DNA from: a virus
IMG/VR virus record: IMGVR_UViG_3300029787_000055
Location: 1 to 55,134 of that record
Length of the DNA: 55,134 nucleotides
Reading direction: 5' to 3' (one strand)
The translations under genes were made by a program, and so were the position numbers. Below, in pieces: positions 1-8,922 of the stretch. How positions within the stretch are numbered: position 1 is the stretch's first letter; each line of letters starts with the position of its first letter. The notes beneath the pieces were generated by a model that saw nothing but the letters and a program-made list of their open reading frames with translations, was not told where the DNA came from and searched no databases.

Positions 1-666
1 ATAATCACCAACACTAAATACAGTTGATGAGGGTGCTGCTGTAAAGTTTCCATTATCCCCCGACTCTTTTGCGGCGTTTGAGTTAAGTTGCAAATAATTA
101 GGATAAGAACCATTTAATCCTAAATCCTTATGATAAACCCTCCACGCATCTGAAGAATTTCGTCTTTTAACAATAATCAAATGCGGAACAGCACCTAGTC
201 CATGTTGTACAGTGCCTGCACCTGAAGTTCCTGAATAATCTATAATAGAAAATCCTGCGGTTGTATTTGCTTGATACCCACCACCAGGATTAGTACCACT
301 TTCACTAAAAGTTGTTCTACTTCCACCATTAGCTTTCCATTGCCATGCTACATTGGTTTGTCCGCTTTGATTAAATCCATTTGTGCTCGCTAAAGTAAAA
401 CCATCAGTATTTACTGAAGTAAGAGCTGCATCATTTCCCTCTGCATCATTAGTATCTGAATATAAAGCTTTACCACTTCCTCCTACTCCTCTTGAAGTAT
501 CAAAAATATGGTGACTACTTGTAGAACTTCTTTCTTTAAACCAAAGCCAATCAGCCTGTAAATTTGAATTGCCAGTATTTGTAATTGTGTTTGTGCTATT
601 ATTACCATTGTAAAGTGCTATTTGAAAATATGCAGAAGGATCGTTTATCGTTGTATATACACCCAT
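1..666 (-). CDS. Fiber-cassette protein A, third copy (C-terminus outside window)
   Basis: The first 222 residues of a probable virion surface protein; the gene continues past base 1. It begins MGVYTTINDPSAYFQ, matching the starts of the proteins at 2859-4313 and 6494-7522, and shares with them the blocks WxW near residue 110, NTTAGFSIIDYSG and the QHGLGAVPHLIIVK segment. It lacks the extra domain found in the 2859-4313 paralog. It lies one base after the LamG/SPRY gene 668-2023, and AGGAGG precedes its ATG. It is the last visible gene of the third C-B-A fiber cassette. The family is common in marine phage structural regions as I recall it; the biochemical role is unknown, and host-surface binding is inferred from context. 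Confidence 0.75.
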   Translation of the reverse strand, partial: MGVYTTINDPSAYFQIALYNGNNSTNTITNTGNSNLQADWLWFKERSSTSSHHIFDTSRGVGGSGKALYSDTNDAEGNDAALTSVNTDGFTLASTNGFNQSGQTNVAWQWKANGGSRTTFSESGTNPGGGYQANTTAGFSIIDYSGTSGAGTVQHGLGAVPHLIIVKRRNSSDAWRVYHKDLGLNGSYPNYLQLNSNAAKESGDNGNFTAAPSSTVFSVGDY

Positions 667-667
667 G

Positions 668-2023
668 TTAACCTCCGTATTGTGCCAAGTTCTTTGTACA
701 TAAAGCATAGTACCCTGACGGCACTGCATACTCAAAATTACCATAACCATTTGCATCAGCGTTTCCAGAACTAATTGTAAAAGTAGGATTACCAAAGTTT
801 GCTTGAAAAGTAGATGAAGCTACAGTGCTTTGATCAGCAAATTGAAAAAAGTAAGTAAATCCATCAGTCACAGTAAAAGCAGCTCCCGTTCCTGTAGAAC
901 CAGAAGCAGGATTACCTGAATCTTGAAAAGTTCCGTTTTTAGAAAAATATAATTTTCTATTATCCATATCCAAAGCAACTCCAATAATATCTCCTGTTGT
1001 AAAAGATGCTCCATATGAAGCATTAACACCTGTCGTTCTTTTATTTCCGTCGTTCTGATAAGCATAAGCATTACTGTTGTTCCACCAATCTAGATTTTCA
1101 TCAAAATCATAAAAGGATACACCAGCATCATTTTCAAGACCAATTGCAGCGCTACCAGTTGCATCTACAATTTTGTATTCTGCATACCATTTACCTGAAG
1201 ATACTCCAATACTGCTCATAGATCCTACTCTTTTTCCTGATGATGTTACCGCCTTCAATCCACCTTCAGTTATTGTATTATTTGATGCAAGCAAATTTAA
1301 TGTTGCAAAATTATTTGCAGGAGAATCTTTTGATGAAGGATTTGTTCCTATGTTTGTTGTTGCAAAATGATTATTATTACCACTACTGTCAGCCCCAAAA
1401 CCACTAGCATCAGCACTTGCGCCAGTGCCTTTAAAATCTATTTTAAAACCATTTGAACCATAAGTAATTGACGGAGAAGCATTAGGTATCCAAACACCAT
1501 TTGAATCTGTAGAACCAAAAGATGAAGGAGCATAAGATTGACCATCGCAAAATATAAATTGTGCCATGTTTCCGTCCCAATGTCCTCCAGAATCACTTCC
1601 TCTATAAAGTGTGCCAATCGCATGGCCTATATTATTATTAAAATTTAGATCTGTATTTTGACTTGGCTGAGAACCACTGCCTAAAGTTAATTGTGTTCCA
1701 TTTTTATACATTCTGATTCTATCTGCTGCACTACCTTGTGTCGTGTCTACTCTTACAACAAGATGATACCAAGCATTGGAATCTCTAAAAAAAGCATCCG
1801 TATAAGGTGTTGCTGTTACAGAACCTCCTTGTTCATCTTCTAATTGTATATATCCACTTTTAAGTCTTATATGCCCGTAAGTATTACTTGCAGAACCAGC
1901 ACTTAAAATCACTTTATCATTACTTGATGATGCTCCTAATGCTTGTTTTAACCATACGGAAATCGTAAAAGTTTTTCTATTTCCTGCACTGCTAAATGTT
2001 TTTAATAAATATGTATCAGCCAT
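668..2023 (-). CDS. Fiber-cassette protein B, third copy: LamG-like plus SPRY-like domains
   Basis: Probable tail fiber or virion surface protein of 451 residues. The N-terminal ~180 residues look like a LamG/concanavalin-A-like sandwich (FTISVWLKQ, WYHLVVRVDTTQGS, then a YKNGTQL strand). The C-terminal half resembles a SPRY/B30.2 fold (GKWYAEYKI near residue 280, then GVALDMDNRKLYFSKNG). A linker with GFGADSSGNNNHF joins them. The ATG at 2023 is preferred over an in-frame TTG at 2026 because AGGAAGG lies 4-5 bases upstream. It overlaps the C gene 2016-2858 by 8 bases. Both domain families usually bind carbohydrate or protein ligands, so adhesion to the host surface is the likely role (inference). 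Confidence 0.75.
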   Translation of the reverse strand: MADTYLLKTFSSAGNRKTFTISVWLKQALGASSSNDKVILSAGSASNTYGHIRLKSGYIQLEDEQGGSVTATPYTDAFFRDSNAWYHLVVRVDTTQGSAADRIRMYKNGTQLTLGSGSQPSQNTDLNFNNNIGHAIGTLYRGSDSGGHWDGNMAQFIFCDGQSYAPSSFGSTDSNGVWIPNASPSITYGSNGFKIDFKGTGASADASGFGADSSGNNNHFATTNIGTNPSSKDSPANNFATLNLLASNNTITEGGLKAVTSSGKRVGSMSSIGVSSGKWYAEYKIVDATGSAAIGLENDAGVSFYDFDENLDWWNNSNAYAYQNDGNKRTTGVNASYGASFTTGDIIGVALDMDNRKLYFSKNGTFQDSGNPASGSTGTGAAFTVTDGFTYFFQFADQSTVASSTFQANFGNPTFTISSGNADANGYGNFEYAVPSGYYALCTKNLAQYGG

Positions 2024-2858
2024 CAAACCTTCCTGAATCTTCTAGTGCAAAACTAGATGTTAGTGAAAACGCACGATCTGCTGTTTGCCCTTCTGCATCA
2101 GTGACACGAAGCGTAAAGTTATACGTCGTAGCAGATGTTGACGATCCACCAAAATCAGTAGTAGTTATAACACCTGTTGCTGAGTTTAGCGAGCAATTTG
2201 CTTGTGATGCGTTTGTCAATACGTTTGTTGTTTCAGAAAAAGCTAAAGTGCTATCTCCAGTAGCTGCTACTGTTGCAACTGTTCCTGAAAAATTACCTGC
2301 TATAGTGCCAAGAGAACCAGCTCCTGTAGTCCATGACGGAGCATCAGATACTGTTAATATCGCACCAGATCTTACTGCATTACCATCATTATTTTCTACA
2401 CGAATAAAATAAACACCGTCTGTTGCTAATGTGAAATTAGCTGTAATAGATGTAGCGCTTGTAAACGTAATAGTATTTGCTGCTGTTACTACACCTGTAG
2501 AAGAAATTGCCTCTACTTGAGGAACCGATACAAAATTTGTACCAGCTATAACAACGTTAGTAGCTGTGTTAGGTATTGTGCTTGGTGTAACACCAGTAAC
2601 TGTTGGTTTTGTTTCTCCAATAGTAACAGAACCTCCAAGAGCCACAGCTGATCCGTTTATTGTTATTGAACCACTACCTGTCAGACGAGCGTTGGCTACA
2701 GTTCCTGATGCAACGTTACTACCGTTTAAGGCTGTAAGAGATGCACCAGAACCAGATAAAGTCGCTCCTGCTGTTACCGTTACGGTGTCGCCGTTTTCAC
2801 CAATAGTGATCGAACTACCGTTACGTTTTTTAATAGCATTGACTTTGATTTCTGACAT
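2016..2858 (-). CDS. Fiber-cassette protein C, third copy: TIG/Ig-like adaptor
   Basis: A 280-residue protein made of repeated beta-sandwich segments. The N-terminus (MSEIKVNAIKKRNGSSITIG) is shared with the other two C proteins and resembles short collar or adaptor segments at the base of marine phage fibers. Residues ~85-170 look like an IPT/TIG domain (TPSTIPNTATNVVIAGTNF). Residues ~175-275 look like a cadherin or putative-Ig domain ending FTLRVTDAEGQTADRAFSL. It opens the third C-B-A cassette and is followed with an 8-base overlap by the LamG/SPRY gene. A role as structural spacer or attachment point for the B and A proteins is inferred from the conserved gene order. Confidence 0.7.
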   Translation of the reverse strand: MSEIKVNAIKKRNGSSITIGENGDTVTVTAGATLSGSGASLTALNGSNVASGTVANARLTGSGSITINGSAVALGGSVTIGETKPTVTGVTPSTIPNTATNVVIAGTNFVSVPQVEAISSTGVVTAANTITFTSATSITANFTLATDGVYFIRVENNDGNAVRSGAILTVSDAPSWTTGAGSLGTIAGNFSGTVATVAATGDSTLAFSETTNVLTNASQANCSLNSATGVITTTDFGGSSTSATTYNFTLRVTDAEGQTADRAFSLTSSFALEDSGRFDG

Positions 2859-4313
2859 CTATCCTCCTGTAGCCACTGCGCCACCAGCAACCAATGGATT
2901 TTTAGCAAAAGCCATATACGTAAACATACCGTTATCAGCATTTACTTGATTATAATTACTTCTAAGACAAAAGCCATTTGAATTTATATCTATTTGAGGA
3001 TCGCCACCACCAGCTGCATAAACAGCTTCAGTACCATTACTACTAGCAAATAGAGCTCTATTTGCAACATTGGTTTCGTTTCTCGATTTATCAAAAATAT
3101 GCCAGTGTCCTGTGCTATCTGTTCTTTTAAGCATAACTATTGCTGGTTTAAAACCAGTGTAGACATAAGGACCTGTATTACTACCATTACCTTGGTAATC
3201 ACCAATTTTACTGTATCCTTTTACTTCTGAAAAACAATAAGCTACCATACCAGCATTATCATTAGCACCATCATCAGAACCAAGTGTTATTACAGTAGAA
3301 GTAGGTGAAGTATCATTCCATGCACCACTTCTTGTATCTTCTCCATTAGTGGTGTTAAATTCTAAATATTTACCATTGCCTATGTCTTTATGATATACAT
3401 ACCAATCAAAAGAAATAGATCTTGTCTTTACAAAAACCACGGCAGGTGTCGCACCTAAACCATGTCCAATAGTTGCACCTGCACTAGCATTTCCAGTGTA
3501 TGTAACTATACTAAATCCCGCAGTTGTATTTGCTGATACTTTAGTTAATAATGATCCATCAAAATTAGTTGAACCAAAAGTTGCATTTTGATCTGCTTGT
3601 CCACCCATACCTGAATGATAGTGACAATAATAGTAAAGTGTTGTCGTATTTTGAGGGTTTAAAATAATTTGTCTAGTTGTTGCAGAAGCAAAACCAGATA
3701 CGTATGCTGATTCTGTAACAGTTGAACCATCAAGTTTGTAAGTTACGCCTGTGTTATAAGAACTGCCGCCTCCATGTGTTCCATCAGAAGTTGTACTAAA
3801 TTTCATAGGATGTGATGCTACGCTGCTATCCGATTGATCAAACGTGTAGGTGCCACCTTGTTGTAATGATAAACTTACTGCACTTGCAGCATATGTTGCA
3901 TTATCTGCAGAATTTCTAAATCTATATTTATTACCACTATCGGATACAACTACAACTTTATATGTTTGACTAGGTGTTGCTCCTCCAGCGGCCCACTGCC
4001 AAGCTACATAAGTAACCGAATTTCCATTTAAATTTGCACTTGATCCCAAAGTAAAACCATCAGCCCCTTGAGCAGTTATTGTGGTAGAGTCTGTGTTTTC
4101 TGCGTCACTTCCGTCTACAGTTAATCTTTTTGTAAAACCTCTATTTGAATCAAATGAATTATGATTATAGGTTTGGTTTCTTGCTTTACCCCAAACCCAA
4201 TCTGGTCTTAAATTAGAATTACCGTCATTAGTTATGGCATTTGATGAACCTGTGCCTGTATAAGTTTTAGTTTGAAAATATGCTGAGGGGTCAGTGATTG
4301 TTGTATATGCCAT
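2859..4313 (-). CDS. Fiber-cassette protein A, second copy, with inserted cupredoxin-like domain
   Basis: A 484-residue fiber-associated protein, about 140 residues longer than its paralog at 6494-7522. Residues 1-110 and 255-484 align with the paralogs (DPSAYFQ start, NTTAGFSIV block, C-terminal YMAFAKNPLV). Residues ~115-243 are an extra domain with cupredoxin features: QGGTYTFDQSD, then SHPMKF with His168, and LYYYCHYHSGMGG near the end, giving Cys230, His233 and Met236. C-x2-H-x2-M is the ligand spacing of amicyanin-type blue-copper sites. The family core is known from marine phage structural regions; copper binding is predicted, not shown. It may work as an oligomerisation or receptor domain with or without metal. 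Confidence 0.75.
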   Translation of the reverse strand: MAYTTITDPSAYFQTKTYTGTGSSNAITNDGNSNLRPDWVWGKARNQTYNHNSFDSNRGFTKRLTVDGSDAENTDSTTITAQGADGFTLGSSANLNGNSVTYVAWQWAAGGATPSQTYKVVVVSDSGNKYRFRNSADNATYAASAVSLSLQQGGTYTFDQSDSSVASHPMKFSTTSDGTHGGGSSYNTGVTYKLDGSTVTESAYVSGFASATTRQIILNPQNTTTLYYYCHYHSGMGGQADQNATFGSTNFDGSLLTKVSANTTAGFSIVTYTGNASAGATIGHGLGATPAVVFVKTRSISFDWYVYHKDIGNGKYLEFNTTNGEDTRSGAWNDTSPTSTVITLGSDDGANDNAGMVAYCFSEVKGYSKIGDYQGNGSNTGPYVYTGFKPAIVMLKRTDSTGHWHIFDKSRNETNVANRALFASSNGTEAVYAAGGGDPQIDINSNGFCLRSNYNQVNADNGMFTYMAFAKNPLVAGGAVATGG

Positions 4314-4316
4314 AAT

Positions 4317-5630
4317 CTATCCGTATGTTTCTATATTTTTTGTACAAAGTGCAAAGTACCCTGATGGTACTGAATAAGCAAATTTTCCTTGACCTGCAGC
4401 ATCTGCATTTGTAAAATCATCATTTGTACTAGAATTTCCAGTATTCAAATGTAATTGAACATCCGTTCCATTATCTGCTTCACCAATTGATGCCATAGGA
4501 GTAAAGAAAATATTATCACCTGTTGTGATGCCTGTATAGGCATTTCCTAAATCAGATCCTTGTAAAAATCCTATAGTACCATTATCTAAATCTAGTTTGC
4601 ATCCTACAACAGAATGACTACTAAAACTAGAGCCGTAAGAAGCACTAGAATTGTTGTGAATTTTAGTTCCATTGTTTTGCATACCCCAACCAGTAGTTGA
4701 TCTCCAAGGACCTTGGTTTTGTGTAGCTATATATGAGTTAAATAAAGTATCTGTTCTTGCTGCTCCAAGTATTATGTAAGGACTATCACCAGTAGCACCG
4801 TTTTTAAATTCCCAATACCATTTTCCTTTAGATACTGCTAATGTTCCTAAAGCAGTTCTCCAAGCGGAATTGTTACTGTTTTCTATTGATTGAGCTCCAT
4901 TGTAAACTACTAAACTAGTGTGCGCTGCATTTTTATTCCAAGTGCAAAAATTATTACTTGGAGTATCTGTCATTTTTGGATTTGTAGGAACTGAACTATT
5001 AGAAAAGTTATGTCCTTCACCACTGCTATCCAAACCCATATTAGAAGCATCTTCAAATTTTAATCTAAAACCATTATTACCATAAGAAACTCCAGACCAT
5101 GTTGTTTTTGGTGTCCACACTCCGTTTGAATTAGTTTGTCCAAAAATAGTTGGAGCATATGTTTGAGTATCAAAAAAGCCAAGGTCTGCTACATAACCAG
5201 AATATACTCCATTGCTTTTTCCGACTGTCATTACTGTATTGTTATCACACCAATAAGTATAATAATTTTGAGTTGGATATGAACTTGATTCTAAGTCTGT
5301 TTGTAGTTCTCCATTTATATATATCTTAACTCTATTTGAAGCTGTGCCTTGAGTCGTATCTGTTTGTATAACAAGATGATACCAACCTGAAGTATCTCTA
5401 AAAACTCTATTTGTTCTTACATTGCCTGTAGTTGAACCACTATTAACAGTGAGCCATTGTAATCTATCATTGTGAAATCTTACTGTAGTGTAATTATTAC
5501 CATCAACTCTAGCTTCAAACATATGTTGTTCCCCTGAAGCTTTAAAACTTTGTCGTTTAAACCACATACTTAATGTGTTGGTTCTACCACCTGCTGTTGA
5601 ACTTACTTGTGTCCTAGATAAATAACTCAT
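4317..5630 (-). CDS. Fiber-cassette protein B, second copy: LamG-like plus SPRY-like
   Basis: A 437-residue paralog of 668-2023 and 7524-8921. The N-terminal LamG-like half shows TLSMWFKRQSF, WYHLVIQTDTTQGTAS and KIYINGELQT. The C-terminal SPRY-like half shows KGKWYWEFKNG and VVGCKLDLDNGTIGFLQ, and it ends VPSGYFALCTKNIETYG, a tail shared by all three B proteins. The ATG overlaps the stop region of the C gene 5630-6490 (TAATG). Sequence between the anchor motifs has diverged strongly from the other copies, as expected for receptor-binding parts, while the repeated ends suggest conserved assembly surfaces (inference). Confidence 0.75.
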   Translation of the reverse strand: MSYLSRTQVSSTAGGRTNTLSMWFKRQSFKASGEQHMFEARVDGNNYTTVRFHNDRLQWLTVNSGSTTGNVRTNRVFRDTSGWYHLVIQTDTTQGTASNRVKIYINGELQTDLESSSYPTQNYYTYWCDNNTVMTVGKSNGVYSGYVADLGFFDTQTYAPTIFGQTNSNGVWTPKTTWSGVSYGNNGFRLKFEDASNMGLDSSGEGHNFSNSSVPTNPKMTDTPSNNFCTWNKNAAHTSLVVYNGAQSIENSNNSAWRTALGTLAVSKGKWYWEFKNGATGDSPYIILGAARTDTLFNSYIATQNQGPWRSTTGWGMQNNGTKIHNNSSASYGSSFSSHSVVGCKLDLDNGTIGFLQGSDLGNAYTGITTGDNIFFTPMASIGEADNGTDVQLHLNTGNSSTNDDFTNADAAGQGKFAYSVPSGYFALCTKNIETYG

Positions 5631-6490
5631 TAACTACCATCCATTCTGAATGAGTTCTGTATACCAGAAGATATTGTAATTGAAAATGCTCTATCAGCAG
5701 TTTGTGCCTGTGCGTCAGTTGCACGAACTGTAAAATTGTATGTTGTACTTTGAGTAGCTCCAGATTCTGTACCTGTAATAGTTGCTGACCCTGATCCTGT
5801 ATTTAAAGATAGTCCTCCAGGTAATGAACCTGATGTTATAGAAAATGACGTGGCGTCCGTTGCAGTAATTGTAATAGTTCCAACATTTGCACCAGCATTA
5901 AAAGTTCCAAGAGAACCTGCAGATGTTTGCCAAGCTGGAACATCAGACACTGTAAGTAAAGCAGATCCACTACGAACAGCGTTACCATCATTATTTTCTA
6001 TCCTTATAAAATAAGCACCATCAGTTGCTAATGTAAAATTTGCTACTAATTGAGATGCACTGTTAAATGTAATTGAGTTGGCTGCAGTTATTGTACCAGT
6101 AGAACTTATTGCTTCTACTATTGGCACCGATACATAATTTGATCCATTAATAGTTACATTAGTTGCATCGTTTGTAATGACTGTTGGGCTAATAGAAGAG
6201 ATTGTTGGTTTTGTTTCACCAACAGTAACCGATCCACCAAGTGCAACAGCTGAACCATTTATTGTGATTGAATTATTATCTAGCTTTGCATTTGTAATAC
6301 TATCATCTGCTAGACGTGCAACGTTTAAAGTTCCTGATGCTAAATTTGAAGCATTTAATGCTGTAAGTCCAGAGCCAGATCCTGCTAAACTTGCACCAGC
6401 TGTCAATGTTATAGTATCGCCATTTTCACCAATTGTAATGGAAGATCCTGAATTTTTTTTGATCGTGTTTACTTTGATCTCTGAGGTCAT
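5630..6490 (-). CDS. Fiber-cassette protein C, second copy: TIG/Ig-like adaptor
   Basis: A 286-residue paralog of 2016-2858 and 8923-9801. It begins MTSEIKVNTIKKNSGSS, carries an insertion DDSITNAKLDNNSITING around residues 60-75 that is typical of phage tail-fiber shafts, then an IPT/TIG-like segment (ISPTVITNDATNVTINGSNY) and a putative-Ig segment ending NFTVRATDAQAQTADRAFSI. The following B gene starts on its stop codon. It is likely a structural base for the second fiber set. No enzymatic residues were recognised. Confidence 0.7.
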   Translation of the reverse strand: MTSEIKVNTIKKNSGSSITIGENGDTITLTAGASLAGSGSGLTALNASNLASGTLNVARLADDSITNAKLDNNSITINGSAVALGGSVTVGETKPTISSISPTVITNDATNVTINGSNYVSVPIVEAISSTGTITAANSITFNSASQLVANFTLATDGAYFIRIENNDGNAVRSGSALLTVSDVPAWQTSAGSLGTFNAGANVGTITITATDATSFSITSGSLPGGLSLNTGSGSATITGTESGATQSTTYNFTVRATDAQAQTADRAFSITISSGIQNSFRMDGS

Positions 6491-6493
6491 TGT

Positions 6494-7522
6494 TTATCTC
6501 GCTTGTACTGGTACGCCGTCAGTAAAAACTTGAGGTAACTCTGCCCATGCAGCATACAATACATTTTCGGCATTGTAGTTAATATCACCTTCTGCATTTG
6601 TTAATTTAAATCCGTTAGAGTGTATTTCTAATTCTGAATTTGCAGCAGTGTTTTCACCATTTAAAACATTCGCTCTTAAATAATTATTTTCAGGATTAAA
6701 ACCATCTCTTTTGTGATCGTAATATCTCCAAGCGCCTCCTGTTGTCTTTTTACATATAATAAATGCTGGTCTAAATCCTGTAAAAATTTTTGGTCCATCA
6801 GAGCTGTTGTTTGATTTGTAAGTTCCAAATGCACTATATCCTCTTATAGGTTTCCAAGCATAGCACATGTAATCATTACTATCTGATTGCCCTTCTGTAA
6901 AAAGAGTGCTAGTAAAATTACTAAAACCAGACACAGTTCCAAAAGCATTTGTTGTGTTTACTCCAGCAGATTGATTACCTCCCCAAATTTTAGGAAACAT
7001 GCCGTACCAACCTCCAGTTGCGTTCATATTTTTTGCCATAAAAAAAGAAGGTATTTCTCCTAGTCCGTGTCCTACGGTTCCACCAGTTGAGCTACCTGCG
7101 TTAAATTGAATAATACTAAATCCTGCTGTGCTATTGTTTTGAACTAAAGCAGTTCTAGTTCCATCAGTATTACTAGGGCTTGAGCCAGCGTTGCCTTTCC
7201 AACACATAGCTACATAGTTATTACCATTATTATTAACATCAGATGCAGTGCCTAGAGTAAAACCATCTGTATTTGCTGCAGTAACTCTGTTACTATTAGT
7301 TTGTTCTGCTTGAGTAGAGTCTGTGTAAATATACTTAGTTAAACCTCTAGTAGTGTTTGTTAAAATATTACTATAACTATTTGAGTCCCTTTCCTTAATC
7401 CATAAAAAATCAGGTTGTAAATTAGCTGGACCATCATTTGTAGGGCTATGACCACTACCTGTGCCTGCGTATGTATCGATTTGAAAGTGTGCTGAAGGTT
7501 GATTGATTGAATAATTTGCCAT
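6494..7522 (-). CDS. Fiber-cassette protein A, first copy
   Basis: A 342-residue protein that represents the plain form of the A family: MANYSINQPSAHFQIDTYAG start, an NSTAGFSIIQFN block, a GTVGHGLGEIPSFF strand and a C-terminal YAAWAELPQVF. It has no inserted domain, which defines the edges of the cupredoxin-like insert in the 2859-4313 paralog. The gene sits 1-3 bases from its neighbours in the first C-B-A cassette. The function is unknown beyond probable exposure on the tail fiber. Confidence 0.72.
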   Translation of the reverse strand: MANYSINQPSAHFQIDTYAGTGSGHSPTNDGPANLQPDFLWIKERDSNSYSNILTNTTRGLTKYIYTDSTQAEQTNSNRVTAANTDGFTLGTASDVNNNGNNYVAMCWKGNAGSSPSNTDGTRTALVQNNSTAGFSIIQFNAGSSTGGTVGHGLGEIPSFFMAKNMNATGGWYGMFPKIWGGNQSAGVNTTNAFGTVSGFSNFTSTLFTEGQSDSNDYMCYAWKPIRGYSAFGTYKSNNSSDGPKIFTGFRPAFIICKKTTGGAWRYYDHKRDGFNPENNYLRANVLNGENTAANSELEIHSNGFKLTNAEGDINYNAENVLYAAWAELPQVFTDGVPVQAR

Positions 7523-7523
7523 G

Positions 7524-8921
7524 TTAATATTGTCCTAAATTTTTTGAGCATATAGCATAATATCCTGAAGGTACAGCGTATTCAAAACTACCATATCCAT
7601 TAGCATCAGAATTGCTAGATGCAATTGTGAAAGTAGGTTGACCAAAGTTTATTTGCATAACTCCACTTTGACCACCATCAAAATAACATAAACCTGGAAC
7701 CCAAAAGTTATATCCCGAAGCACGGACTTCTGGCGTTGTTAATGCTTGAGCTCCTGTTTTAGATGCTCCAGAAGTTGGCACTCCTGAATTTTGCCATACT
7801 CCATTTTTAGCAAAGTATATTGCTGCGTTATCACAGTCCATTGCAACGGAAACTATATCACCAGCAGTATAAGCAGCATACGTTCCTGGTGTTGTACCAT
7901 TTGTTCTTATCTGACCATAGCCATAATAATAACATCCACTAAGATTAGAGTTACCACCGTCACCACCTCCATAATCATTTTCTTGTGGTGTTGAAACCAT
8001 TACTCCTGTTCCATACCAATCACTGCCACCACTCTTACTAACAGCTTTCATTTCCCAATACCATTTACCTGTTCTAATACCCATGGTTGCATTTGCAAAT
8101 TCATACCTTGAACTATCTGAAGTCATTTTTAAATTACCTTCAGAAAAAGTATTTGAAGCTGTATACACACCTTGATCAGCATCCATAGTACAAAAATTAT
8201 TTTGTGGAGTGTCTGATACACTTGGATTAGTTCCTAAATTAGCAGACGCAAAATGATTACCATTGCCTGAAGTGTCCGCACCAAAACCATTGGCATCAGC
8301 AGAAGCACCAGTGCCACCAAAAGATAATCTATATCCATTATTTCCATATGTTACACTAGGGGCAGTATTAGGTATCCATGCCCCATTTGTATTAGAGGAT
8401 CCAAATACAGTTGGCGCATACGATTGACCATCTGCAAAAATCATTTCTGAAAAATAAACTCCTCCATTAGTTGCACCACCAACGGTAGTTGTTTGTCCAC
8501 TTGCATAACCTGGTATATCATAGTTTTGTGCAGGTTGGTTACCTTCGTCTGATAAACCTCCTAAAGTTTGTTGCTCACCATTTACATAAACTCTTATTCT
8601 ATCACCAGCAGATCCTTGAGTTGTATCTATTCTTACTACACAATGATACCATCCTGCTTGGTCTTTAAATCTCATTTTTGTACCTACAACATATTGAGGA
8701 TTTTGGTTATCAGCTAAATGTATTCTTAATCTAGACCAGTTAGCTTGTGCACTTCTATCATCTAAGTAAATAGAATAATAAGTAGGAGAAGATTGATATT
8801 GAACTATTTTTGTGGATCCACTACCCAAACCCGTTTTAACTGATCGTTTCATCCACCAAGAAAGTGTAGATATTCTTTGTGATGTTGGAGTTCCAATTGT
8901 TCTTGTTAATGTAGTTGCCAT
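7524..8921 (-). CDS. Fiber-cassette protein B, first copy: LamG-like plus SPRY-like
   Basis: A 465-residue LamG/SPRY-type protein. N-terminal landmarks are STLSWWMKRSV, WYHCVVRIDTTQGS and YVNGEQQTLGG. C-terminal landmarks are TGKWYWEMKAV, VSVAMDCDNAAIYFAKNG and the shared ending VPSGYYAICSKNLGQY. The ATG at 8921 is chosen over an in-frame TTG at 8933 because the paralogs begin at the equivalent Met. The preceding C gene stops at 8923. It has probable adhesin or fiber function by domain type and context. Confidence 0.75.
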   Translation of the reverse strand: MATTLTRTIGTPTSQRISTLSWWMKRSVKTGLGSGSTKIVQYQSSPTYYSIYLDDRSAQANWSRLRIHLADNQNPQYVVGTKMRFKDQAGWYHCVVRIDTTQGSAGDRIRVYVNGEQQTLGGLSDEGNQPAQNYDIPGYASGQTTTVGGATNGGVYFSEMIFADGQSYAPTVFGSSNTNGAWIPNTAPSVTYGNNGYRLSFGGTGASADANGFGADTSGNGNHFASANLGTNPSVSDTPQNNFCTMDADQGVYTASNTFSEGNLKMTSDSSRYEFANATMGIRTGKWYWEMKAVSKSGGSDWYGTGVMVSTPQENDYGGGDGGNSNLSGCYYYGYGQIRTNGTTPGTYAAYTAGDIVSVAMDCDNAAIYFAKNGVWQNSGVPTSGASKTGAQALTTPEVRASGYNFWVPGLCYFDGGQSGVMQINFGQPTFTIASSNSDANGYGSFEYAVPSGYYAICSKNLGQY

Positions 8922-8922
8922 A

